Assembly (NCBI RefSeq): GCF_040687965.1
Contig: NZ_CP156084.1
Coordinates: 1,316,501 to 1,380,500, forward strand
Source of the DNA: Methylocystis echinoides
GTDB taxonomy: Bacteria; Pseudomonadota; Alphaproteobacteria; Rhizobiales; Beijerinckiaceae
Direction: 5' to 3'
Length of the DNA stretch: 64,000 nt
The notes under the pieces are model-generated. The model saw nothing but the letters and a program-made list of their open reading frames with translations. It did no database searches and had not been told where the DNA came from. This document shows positions 56,922 to 64,000 of the stretch, piece after piece; position 1 is the stretch's first letter, and every line of letters starts with the position of its first letter. A program made the position numbers and the translations under genes.

Positions 56922-57184
56922 GCGCCGATCATGGCGCCTTTCAAGACGAGGGGGGACGTTAACTCTGGCCTGGCTGGCGTCTCGACGGCGGCGTCTCGAA
57001 CAGTCATGCTCAAGTCACGCCGCGCGTCGCCTCGTCCGTCTCCCGTCGAAATGTGCTGCGCCTATAGCGCCGTGCGCAGCGGTCATCGCCTCGGCGGGCA
57101 CGACCTTCTTTCCCGAAGACCTCACGCGGCCGGGGGCGAAAAACTATCGCGACGCTCCGGGACAATCAGGCGGGCTGATCGCTC

Positions 57185-59113
57185 TCAGGCGATCATCACC
57201 CGCGCCGCGGCCTTCTCGTCGCCGAGCAGCTCGAGCGCCTTGGCGACCATGGCCTTGCTGTCCAGCATCGCTCTGGCGATCATGATCTCGTGCTTGTCGT
57301 GGTCGATATAGGCGTCGGGCAGCGTCAAGCTGCGAAACTTGAACGCGCCGCGCGTTCCGTCGAGCAGGCCGTCGTCCGAGAGCGCCTGGAAGACTTGGGC
57401 CCCGAAGCCGCCGATCGACCCTTCTTCGATCGTGATCACCACCTCGTGATTGGCGGCGAGGCGGCGAATGAGGTCGCGGTCGACGGGCTTCGCGAAACGG
57501 GCGTCGGCGACGGTCGTCGAGATCCCGTAATCCTCCAGCTCGTCGGCGGCCTTGAGCGCCTCGGCGAGACGCGTGCCGAGCGACAGCAGCGCCACTCTCG
57601 ACCCCTCGCGCAGGATGCGGCCCTTGCCGATCTCGAGAACGTCGCCCCGCTCGGGCAGCTCCACGCCCACGCCCTCGCCGCGCGGATAGCGGAAGGCGAT
57701 GGGGCCCTGGTCATAGGCCACCGCCGTCGCGACCATATGCATCAGCTCCGCCTCGTCGGCGCAGGCCATCACCACCATGCCCGGCAGGCAGCCGAGATAG
57801 GCGATGTCGAAGGCGCCGGCGTGGGTCGGGCCGTCGGCGCCGACGAGCCCGGCGCGGTCGATGGCGAAGCGCACCGGCAGATGCTGGATCGCCACGTCGT
57901 GCACGACCTGATCGTAGCCGCGCTGCAGGAAGGTGGAGTAAAGCGCGCAGAAGGGCTTGTAACCCTCGCAGGCGAGGCCCGCCGCGAAAGTCACCGCATG
58001 CTGCTCGGCGATGGCGACGTCGAAGGTGCGCTCGGGGAAATGCTTGCCGAAAGTGTCGAGGCCCGTGCCCGACGGCATGGCGGCGGTGATGGCGACGATT
58101 TTGTCGTCATGCTCGGCCTCCGCCACCAGCGCCTTGGCGAAGACGCCCGTATAGGACGGGGCGTTGGCCTTGGGCTTGAACTGCTTGCCGGTCTCGACGT
58201 CGAACTTCACGACCCCGTGATATTTGTCGTCCGCCGCTTCGGCCGGGGCGTAGCCCTTGCCCTTCTGGGTCACGACATGGACCAGCACCGGGCCGTCGTC
58301 CTTGTCGCGCACATTCATCAGCACGGGCAGCAGATGGTCGAGATTGTGCCCGTCGATCGGCCCGACGTAATAGAAGCCGAGCTCCTCGAACATCGTGCCG
58401 CCGGTGATGAAGCTGCGCGAAAACTCCTCGGCCTTGCGCGCCTTGTCGTAGATGAAGCGCGGCAGATGCGAGGCGAGCTGCTTCGCCGCGTCGCGGATCG
58501 AGCGATAGGCGCCGCCGGAGACGAGGCGGGCGAGATAGGCCGACATGGCGCCGGTCGGCGGCGCGATGGACATGTCATTGTCGTTGAGAATGACGATGAG
58601 GCGGGAATCCAGCGCGCCGGCGTTGTTGAGCGCCTCATAGGCCATGCCGGCGGACATGGAGCTGTCGCCAATGACGGCGACGACGTGATTATTGCCCTGC
58701 GCGAGATCGCGCGCCACCGCCATGCCGAGCCCCGCCGAAATGGAGGTCGAGGAATGGCCGGCGCCGAAAGCGTCATATTCGCTCTCCGCGCGCTTGGTGA
58801 AGCCCGAGAGGCCGCCGCCCATGCGCAGCGTGCGGATGCGGTCGCGCCGCCCGGTCAGGATCTTGTGCGGATAGGTCTGGTGCCCGACGTCCCAGATGAT
58901 GCGGTCGCGCGGCGTGTCGAAGACATAATGCAGCGCCACCGTCAGCTCGACCACGCCGAGCCCCGCGCCCAGATGCCCGCCCGTCACCGAGACGGCGTCG
59001 ATCGTCTCGCGGCGCAATTCATCCGCGACCTGCTTGAGCTGGCCGGGCGGAAGCTTGCGCAGCTCCTCGGGCGTCGGGATCTGATCGAGAAGGGGGGTCT
59101 TCGATGTCGTCAA
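57185..59113 (-). CDS. dxs: 1-deoxy-D-xylulose-5-phosphate synthase
   Basis: First enzyme of the MEP isoprenoid pathway, joining pyruvate and glyceraldehyde 3-phosphate with thiamine diphosphate. The 642-residue protein shows [21 protein letters not shown] with catalytic His, [18 protein letters not shown] with the ThDP/Mg motif (GDSSMS...NDN), and [15 protein letters not shown] in the C-terminal half. No ATG precedes it: TTG at 59113 behind GAGAG gives the family N-terminus [13 protein letters not shown] at 59137 would add eight residues. Confidence 0.96.
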   Translation of the reverse strand: MTTSKTPLLDQIPTPEELRKLPPGQLKQVADELRRETIDAVSVTGGHLGAGLGVVELTVALHYVFDTPRDRIIWDVGHQTYPHKILTGRRDRIRTLRMGGGLSGFTKRAESEYDAFGAGHSSTSISAGLGMAVARDLAQGNNHVVAVIGDSSMSAGMAYEALNNAGALDSRLIVILNDNDMSIAPPTGAMSAYLARLVSGGAYRSIRDAAKQLASHLPRFIYDKARKAEEFSRSFITGGTMFEELGFYYVGPIDGHNLDHLLPVLMNVRDKDDGPVLVHVVTQKGKGYAPAEAADDKYHGVVKFDVETGKQFKPKANAPSYTGVFAKALVAEAEHDDKIVAITAAMPSGTGLDTFGKHFPERTFDVAIAEQHAVTFAAGLACEGYKPFCALYSTFLQRGYDQVVHDVAIQHLPVRFAIDRAGLVGADGPTHAGAFDIAYLGCLPGMVVMACADEAELMHMVATAVAYDQGPIAFRYPRGEGVGVELPERGDVLEIGKGRILREGSRVALLSLGTRLAEALKAADELEDYGISTTVADARFAKPVDRDLIRRLAANHEVVITIEEGSIGGFGAQVFQALSDDGLLDGTRGAFKFRSLTLPDAYIDHDKHEIMIARAMLDSKAMVAKALELLGDEKAAARVMIA

Positions 59114-59247
59114 AGGCTTACTCTCGTCTGTCCGCAATTTACATAAATTCTAGGCATATCCGCTCGGCCTCCGCGCGGCAAACGCTTAGCCCGGGCGGCG
59201 GGCGGATTCCCGCGCCACTGTTGCTTGTGCGCAACGCTGCGCCCCGG

Positions 59248-59751
59248 TCAATAGCGATAGATTTGAACAGGCTGGATTTCCGGCTCGACCTCGGGCATGC
59301 GCCGCCTGGCGCGATTCGGGCGTCGGCTCTCAGCGGGCGTCTCGCCCACGATCTCGATGGTCGCGCCGCCTTGCGCCTCCACCCACGTGAAAAGCTTCTG
59401 GGCGTTGTTGACGGCAAGGCGAACGCAGCCATGGGAGCGCGGACTCCCGAGCCCGCGCTCGAAGGTGCCATGAATGGCGAGGCCCCGCGGCGAAAAGAAG
59501 ATGGCGTAGGGCATGGGCGCCTGCTCATATTCGTCCGAATAGTGCTCGGCCTCCATCCGCATGACCGAATAGCGCCCGGTCGGCGTCTCATAGCCCGGCC
59601 GGCCGCTCGAGATTTTCCACACGACCGTCTCGCCGCCGTCGCGCGCCGCCGTCAGCCGCTGCTTGGAGAGATCGATGGAAATGCGCATCGCCGCCTGGCA
59701 CGGCGCCCCGGCCAGCAGGCAAGAGATGAGAACAAGCGAGAATTTTTTCAT
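59248..59751 (-). CDS. Exported L,D-transpeptidase (YkuD)
   Basis: A 167-residue enzyme that forms 3-3 peptidoglycan cross-links or attaches proteins to the wall. A signal peptide (ending APCQA) precedes the YkuD domain with the conserved AIHG His94 and the active-site SHGCVRL (His107, Cys109). The C-terminal tail is Arg/Pro-rich. It lies on the same strand as dxs with about 135 bp between. Confidence 0.92.
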   Translation of the reverse strand: MKKFSLVLISCLLAGAPCQAAMRISIDLSKQRLTAARDGGETVVWKISSGRPGYETPTGRYSVMRMEAEHYSDEYEQAPMPYAIFFSPRGLAIHGTFERGLGSPRSHGCVRLAVNNAQKLFTWVEAQGGATIEIVGETPAESRRPNRARRRMPEVEPEIQPVQIYRY

Positions 59752-59806
59752 GTGAGCGACCTAAACATGCAGGCGGCTGGCGGTAAAGCCGCGCTGGGCA
59801 TTAGGG

Positions 59807-61168
59807 TTGATGGCGCGCGTCTTGAATTCCTTGCGAGAACGGGGCGCGAAGTTCGGACGTCGTCCCGTTTTCGTCTCCTTGGGGGTCAAGATGGGACAAA
59901 GCGCGGGATTTGCGAAGGCCGCCGCGCCGTTTCTGCGGGGAAGCCGCCTGGCCGGCGTCTTCGTCGGATGGAGCCGCGGCTTCGGCCGTGCGGCGCAGAG
60001 CGCGCCGCACGTCGCGACTGGAGCATGGTTCTTGCCGAAGCCAGTAGCCTTTCAGGCGGTTGAGCTTTCGCCGCAGGCGATCGAAGACGCCCGGGCGGAC
60101 TGGAGCGCCCTCGCCCAGGGGGCGCTCGAGCCCAGCCCCTTTTTCGAGCATGGCTTCGCTCTCGCCGCGGCGCGGCACCTTCCGCCCGACGACCGGCCGC
60201 GCTTCATTGCGCTTCGCAACATGCACGGCGACCTCGCAGCAATCTTTCCGCTCGCGCCGACGGGCCTTTCCGGCGCCGATGGGCTCGTTCGCGTCTGGCG
60301 CGGCGACTTGACGGCGCTGGCGACGCCGCTCGTGCTCCGCGATCAGGCGCCGGAGACGCTCGTCGCTTTTCTGGACTGGGCCGCAGCGGCGAGCCCCGCC
60401 GCGGGCGCCCTGTTTCCCCGCGTGCCCCTCGGCGGCGCGTTCCACACCGCGCTCGTCGACGCGGCGACGCGGCGGGGGCGGCGCATCGAAATACTGGAAA
60501 GCTTCGCCCGCGCGGCGCTCACGCCGGGAGGATCCGCCGACGAAAAATGCAGGCAGGCGGGCGGACTCAAGAAGGTGAACGACATCCGCCGCACCCAACG
60601 CCGCCTCGCCGAGCGCGGCGCCGTCGAGTTTGGGATCGTCGCCGATGCGGGCGCGGCGCGGGCGGCGGTCGAGGAGTTTCTGGCGCTCGAAGCCTCGGGA
60701 TGGAAGGCCGGGCGCGGCGCCTTTCTCTCCGAACCCGCGCGAGCGACGTTCTTGCGCAGCGCCACGCGCCTTCTCGCCGTCGACGGACTCTGCAAAATCG
60801 CCGCGCTGCGCCTCGACGGGCGGGCGATCGCCATGGCGATCCTGCTCCAGAGCCAGAACCGCAGCTACTGTTGGAAAATGGCCATCGACGACGGCCTGCG
60901 CGCCCTGGCGCCAGGCGTTCAGCTCGCTCATGCGCTCGCCGCGCTTCAGCTCGCGCGGCCGGAGATCGAGCTGACCGATTCCTGCGCCATCGCCAGACAT
61001 CCGATGATCGGCCGGCTGTGGCCGGATCGCGTCGCGCTCTGCGACATTGCGGTCTCGCTGCGCGACGAGGGTTTCGAGGCGGCTCTGCGCCGCGAGCAGA
61101 GGCGGCGGCGGGTGCGGGAGTTCGCCAAGCGCGCCGCGAACAGGCTCTTGAAACGTAAAGTGAGTTGA
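59807..61168 (+). CDS. GNAT-family (BcsL/CelD-type) acetyltransferase
   Basis: A 453-residue protein with the double-GNAT-like layout of CelD/BcsL proteins: N-terminal domain with HGFALAAARHLPP and FIALRNMHGDLAAIFPLA, and C-terminal domain with the EEFLALEASGWKAGRGAFL core and DSCAIARHPMIGRLWPDR. These modify exopolysaccharide or lipid precursors. No export signal. ATG at 59807 is annotated; ATG at 59891 behind GGGGGTC is also possible and would remove 28 low-complexity residues. Confidence 0.8.
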   Translation: MMARVLNSLRERGAKFGRRPVFVSLGVKMGQSAGFAKAAAPFLRGSRLAGVFVGWSRGFGRAAQSAPHVATGAWFLPKPVAFQAVELSPQAIEDARADWSALAQGALEPSPFFEHGFALAAARHLPPDDRPRFIALRNMHGDLAAIFPLAPTGLSGADGLVRVWRGDLTALATPLVLRDQAPETLVAFLDWAAAASPAAGALFPRVPLGGAFHTALVDAATRRGRRIEILESFARAALTPGGSADEKCRQAGGLKKVNDIRRTQRRLAERGAVEFGIVADAGAARAAVEEFLALEASGWKAGRGAFLSEPARATFLRSATRLLAVDGLCKIAALRLDGRAIAMAILLQSQNRSYCWKMAIDDGLRALAPGVQLAHALAALQLARPEIELTDSCAIARHPMIGRLWPDRVALCDIAVSLRDEGFEAALRREQRRRRVREFAKRAANRLLKRKVS

Positions 61169-61242
61169 GGCGGCGCTCTCGCCTTTTCGGGCGGGATCGG
61201 TATAGTGCCGCCGTTTCGTAAAAAACGCCGGACGGACAGCCC

Positions 61243-61515
61243 GTGACGCCTCGCCCTCTTCGCCTCATTCTCCTGCTCGCCGCCGCTGTGGTCGGCCTGT
61301 CCGCCTGTGGCCGTCGCGGGCCGCTGGAGCTGCCGCCCGACGTGCAGGCGCGCGGCGCGGCGCTCAGGGCGCAACAGGAGGCGGCGCTGGCCAAGACCGG
61401 TCCGAAGCCCGCGCCCGGGCAGGCCGTTCCTGCGCCGCCGCCCCCGCCCATTCCCGGAACCATCGGGAACCGCCCGCCGGAGGACTATCCCTTCCCGCTC
61501 GATCCGCTGCTCTAA
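61243..61515 (+). CDS. lptM: Small lipoprotein LptM-like
   Basis: A 90-residue lipoprotein with a signal peptide and lipobox LSAC (Cys at 22), followed by GRRGPLELPPD, the LptM (YifL) signature, and a Pro-rich tail. LptM assists LptD maturation in the outer membrane. Start is GTG at 61243. A TATAGT box lies upstream at about 61200. It precedes lysA by 6 bp, the usual pair. Confidence 0.87.
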   Translation: MTPRPLRLILLLAAAVVGLSACGRRGPLELPPDVQARGAALRAQQEAALAKTGPKPAPGQAVPAPPPPPIPGTIGNRPPEDYPFPLDPLL

Positions 61516-61521
61516 AAGCCC

Positions 61522-62787
61522 ATGCGCCATTTCGATTATCGCGGCGGCGCGCTCTACGCCGAGGACGTCGCCGTGTCCGACATCGCCGCGGCGGCGGGCA
61601 CGCCCTTCTACGTCTATTCCGCGGCGACGATCCGCCGGCATTTCCGCGTCTTCGCCGAAGCCTTCCAGGGGCTCGACGCGCTCGTTTGCTATGCGATGAA
61701 GGCCAATTCGAACCAGGCTGTGCTGCGTCTTCTCGCCAAGGAAGGCGCCGGCATGGACGTCGTCTCGGGCGGCGAACTCGCCCGCGCGCTGGCGGCGGGC
61801 GTCCCCGGATCGAAGATTACGTTCTCGGGCGTCGGCAAGACGGACGAGGAGATCGCCGCCGCGCTCGACGCCGGCATCTTCTGCTTCAACATCGAATCCG
61901 AGCCCGAGCTCGAAGCGATCTCGCGCATCGCCGCGGCGCGGGGCGGCGTCGCGCCCGTGTCTCTTCGCGTCAATCCGGACGTGGACGCGCGGACGCATAA
62001 GAAGATTTCGACCGGAAAGGCCGAGAACAAATTCGGCGTCCCGCTCTCGCGCGCCCGCGAGGTTTACGCCCGGGCTGCAAAACTTCCGGGGATCAGGGTT
62101 TGCGGCGCGGACATGCATATCGGCTCGCAGCTCACCGACCTCGCGCCCTTCGACGAGGCCTTTTCGCTGCTGGCGGAACTCGTCAGGGACCTGCGCGCCG
62201 ACGGCCATGACATTAGCCATGTCGACCTCGGCGGCGGACTCGGCATCCCCTATCACGAGGGCGACGATCCGCAGTCCTATCACCCCGAGCGCTACGCCGA
62301 GATCGTGCGGCGCCATTTCGGCGGGCTCGGCTGCAAGCTCGTCTTCGAACCCGGGCGCCTCATCGTCGGCAACGCCGGCGTGCTGGTCACGCGCGTGATT
62401 TACGTCAAGCGGGGCGAGGCCAAGACTTTCCTCATCGTCGATACGGGGATGAACGACCTCGTCCGCCCGACGCTCTATGACGCCTGGCACGACATCATCC
62501 CCGTTCGCGAGCCGGTGGACCGCCGGGAGATCATTGTGGACGTCGTCGGGCCGGTCTGCGAGACGGGAGACTATGTCGCGCTCGACCGGAAGCTGCCGGA
62601 GGCGCTCCCCGGCGAGCTGCTGGCCGTCCTCACCTCCGGCGCCTATGGCGCGGTGCAGGCGGGAACCTACAACACCCGCCCGCTGATCCCCGAGGTTCTG
62701 GTCGACGGCGACCGTTTCGCGATCATCCGCCCGCGTCCGAGCGTCGAGGAGCTCATCGCGCTGGATCGCGCGCCCGACTGGATTTGA
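61522..62787 (+). CDS. lysA: Diaminopimelate decarboxylase
   Basis: Makes L-lysine by decarboxylating meso-diaminopimelate with PLP. The 421-residue protein has the PLP lysine in VCYAMKANSNQAV (Lys60), the HVDLGGGLGIPY glycine loop, the EPGRLIVGNAG phosphate-binding region and the CETGDYVA catalytic Cys. It follows lptM directly and converges on the SulP gene. Confidence 0.97.
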   Translation: MRHFDYRGGALYAEDVAVSDIAAAAGTPFYVYSAATIRRHFRVFAEAFQGLDALVCYAMKANSNQAVLRLLAKEGAGMDVVSGGELARALAAGVPGSKITFSGVGKTDEEIAAALDAGIFCFNIESEPELEAISRIAAARGGVAPVSLRVNPDVDARTHKKISTGKAENKFGVPLSRAREVYARAAKLPGIRVCGADMHIGSQLTDLAPFDEAFSLLAELVRDLRADGHDISHVDLGGGLGIPYHEGDDPQSYHPERYAEIVRRHFGGLGCKLVFEPGRLIVGNAGVLVTRVIYVKRGEAKTFLIVDTGMNDLVRPTLYDAWHDIIPVREPVDRREIIVDVVGPVCETGDYVALDRKLPEALPGELLAVLTSGAYGAVQAGTYNTRPLIPEVLVDGDRFAIIRPRPSVEELIALDRAPDWI

Positions 62788-62826
62788 CTGGGCCGGGCGC
62801 AGCGCAACCCGAGGGTCCGCGCAGCT

Positions 62827-64000
62827 TTACAGCGCCCTGCGTCTCATGCTCCGCATGAGCCCCGCGATCAGGTGATCCTTGTCATGGATGCGCAGGCAGA
62901 GACGGCGCGCAATCAGGCTGTGAAACGCCAAGGCCAGATGCGGATGCGTCTCCTCCAGGCGCCGAACGTCGGCTGGCGCGACACGAATAATCCGGCAATC
63001 CGTCTCGGCGCGGACCGTCGCGGTGCGGGGTCCGCCGGTGTAGAAGCCCAGCTCCCCGACCATCGTCCCCGCCACCAGCGTGCGGACCCGCATCGGCGCC
63101 CTGCCCTCATAAGAGACCAGGACGCTCGCCCTCCCGCTCTCGATGAAGGCGAGGTCGTCCGTGACCGCGCCTTGCGTCATCAGCTCCGCCCCCGCCGGGA
63201 TGTCGCCCATTGTGAAATGGTCCAGGAAGACGCGGGCCGTCTCGGGCCCGAATTGGGCCGCGAGCGTCGCTGAAAGGGTTTCCGGCTCGCATCGTTCGCC
63301 GCCGGCCGCTGCAAGGGCGCGCTCCTCGCACCATTCCAGCGCCTCGTCGAGCGACGGCGCGAAGACCGGCGTTGCGCCATCGGGGCGATGCGCCTTGCGC
63401 AGCCGCGCGGCGATCTCGTCGGGCATGGCCGCGAACAGGACCCCTATGTTTCTTTCAGCGGCGACTTCGCAGATTCGCTCAAAGGAAGAGACCGCCGAAC
63501 TGTCGACGCCGTCGACCCCGCCGAGATCGAGAATGAGCCAGCGCAGGTCCTTCGTCCGGTCGATTTCGGCGCGGACGGCCTTCAACAGGCGATTGGCGAC
63601 TCCGAAAAACAGAAACCCCTGCAGATAGAGAACGAGCCGCTCCTGCGCCGTACGCCACAAAAGCTCCCGGTCGCCGTGCGCGCGCCAAACATTGCTGACG
63701 GCGACGTCGCCGAAATAGCGCGCCCGCACCGGCGCGCCGAGGCCGTAGGTGACGGTGAAATGCACGCATCCGATCACGACCCCCGCAAATATGCCGACGA
63801 TCACGTCGTAATGCACGGAAAGCGCGACGACGATCGGGATGGCGGCCCATTCGCCCAGGGGCATTTTCGCTTTTGTCTGGTAGACCCATTTGTAGAGCAG
63901 GCTCAAGCCCAGAAAGAACAGCAGGCCGCCGAGCGCCGTCACCGGGATGACGCCGAGAACGGACGGAAAAACAAATGGCAGAACGCCAGTGAGCAGCGTG
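62827..64000 (-). CDS. SulP-type transporter with STAS and cyclic nucleotide-binding domains, partial
   Basis: A fusion protein running off the right edge of the window: the C-terminal 371 residues plus about 19 more are visible. The N-terminal portion seen has SulP-like membrane helices (GLLFFLGLSLLYKWV; VIVGIFAGVVIGCVHFTV). A STAS domain with LRWLILDLGGVDGVDSSAV follows, then a cyclic-nucleotide-binding domain with GAVTDDLAFIESG, VRTLVAGTMVGELGFYTGGPRTATVRAETD. Such fusions transport anions under ligand control. The substrate and true start lie outside the window. Confidence 0.85.
   Translation of the reverse strand, partial: TLLTGVLPFVFPSVLGVIPVTALGGLLFFLGLSLLYKWVYQTKAKMPLGEWAAIPIVVALSVHYDVIVGIFAGVVIGCVHFTVTYGLGAPVRARYFGDVAVSNVWRAHGDRELLWRTAQERLVLYLQGFLFFGVANRLLKAVRAEIDRTKDLRWLILDLGGVDGVDSSAVSSFERICEVAAERNIGVLFAAMPDEIAARLRKAHRPDGATPVFAPSLDEALEWCEERALAAAGGERCEPETLSATLAAQFGPETARVFLDHFTMGDIPAGAELMTQGAVTDDLAFIESGRASVLVSYEGRAPMRVRTLVAGTMVGELGFYTGGPRTATVRAETDCRIIRVAPADVRRLEETHPHLALAFHSLIARRLCLRIHDKDHLIAGLMRSMRRRAL

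Noticed and set aside
57290-59146. 618-codon plus-strand frame opposite dxs
   Set aside because: Antisense shadow of dxs with no recognisable domain.

Overview
The window is a high-GC, gene-dense chromosomal segment of an alphaproteobacterium of the order Rhizobiales that grows on one-carbon compounds. The strongest evidence is archaeal-type tetrahydromethanopterin (H4MPT) C1 genes (mch, an orf5-type ATP-grasp gene, an orf7-type gene, two fae copies) next to a lanthanide-type methanol dehydrogenase cluster (xoxF, xoxG, xoxJ, a CXXCW protein, a SoxYZ-like carrier, a zinc metallohydrolase). Together with a HoxX-type hydrogenase maturation locus and housekeeping synteny, this points to a type II methanotroph or close methylotroph (Methylocystis/Methylosinus-like). 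No methane monooxygenase gene is present here, so methane use is inferred only. I saw no rRNA, tRNA, CRISPR, insertion sequence or prophage.

Layout. 0-9 kb: a sigma/anti-sigma pair, fabI, two M16 peptidases, a BamF-like outer-membrane protein, lspA, then groES-groEL behind a CIRCE operator. 9-12.4 kb: an aa3-type oxidase subunit IV and the three-gene transhydrogenase pntAA-pntAB-pntB. 12.4-21 kb: a metal-uptake-like island with a TonB-dependent receptor, two divergent Cys-rich DUF2946-like proteins, exbB-exbD-tonB, a second TonB-C-like protein, a Cys/His-rich BNR (sialidase-fold) secreted protein and a coupled CPPC thioredoxin. 21-28.2 kb: cobalamin adenosyltransferase, a HIG1-like small membrane protein, a TIGR02302 membrane protein, small unknowns, a dihydroorotase-like protein and YgfZ. 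28.2-31.4 kb: hoxX broken by one in-frame TGA, coupled to a GlxA-type AraC regulator, plus a small membrane ORF. 31.5-36.8 kb: the H4MPT block. 36.8-43.6 kb: the XoxF/quinoprotein relay block. 43.7-64 kb: ordinary chromosome (cobT, peroxiredoxin, tlpA, argH, a 2-hydroxyacid dehydrogenase, a universal stress protein, hisS, dxs, an L,D-transpeptidase, a GNAT protein, lptM-lysA, and a SulP-STAS-cNMP fusion that runs off the right edge).

How it fits together. XoxF oxidises methanol to formaldehyde or formate in the periplasm and passes electrons to XoxG; XoxJ and the SoxYZ/metallohydrolase/CXXCW set support the quinoprotein system. Formaldehyde reaching the cytoplasm is condensed with H4MPT by Fae, and Mch opens the methenyl ring downstream. 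Pnt supplies NADPH. The TonB island probably imports a metal or metallophore (copper is my favoured guess), which is relevant to a methylotroph's metalloenzymes. The most notable points are the interrupted hoxX, the TonB island with its CxCC BNR protein, the N-terminally extended second Fae, and two small membrane ORFs.
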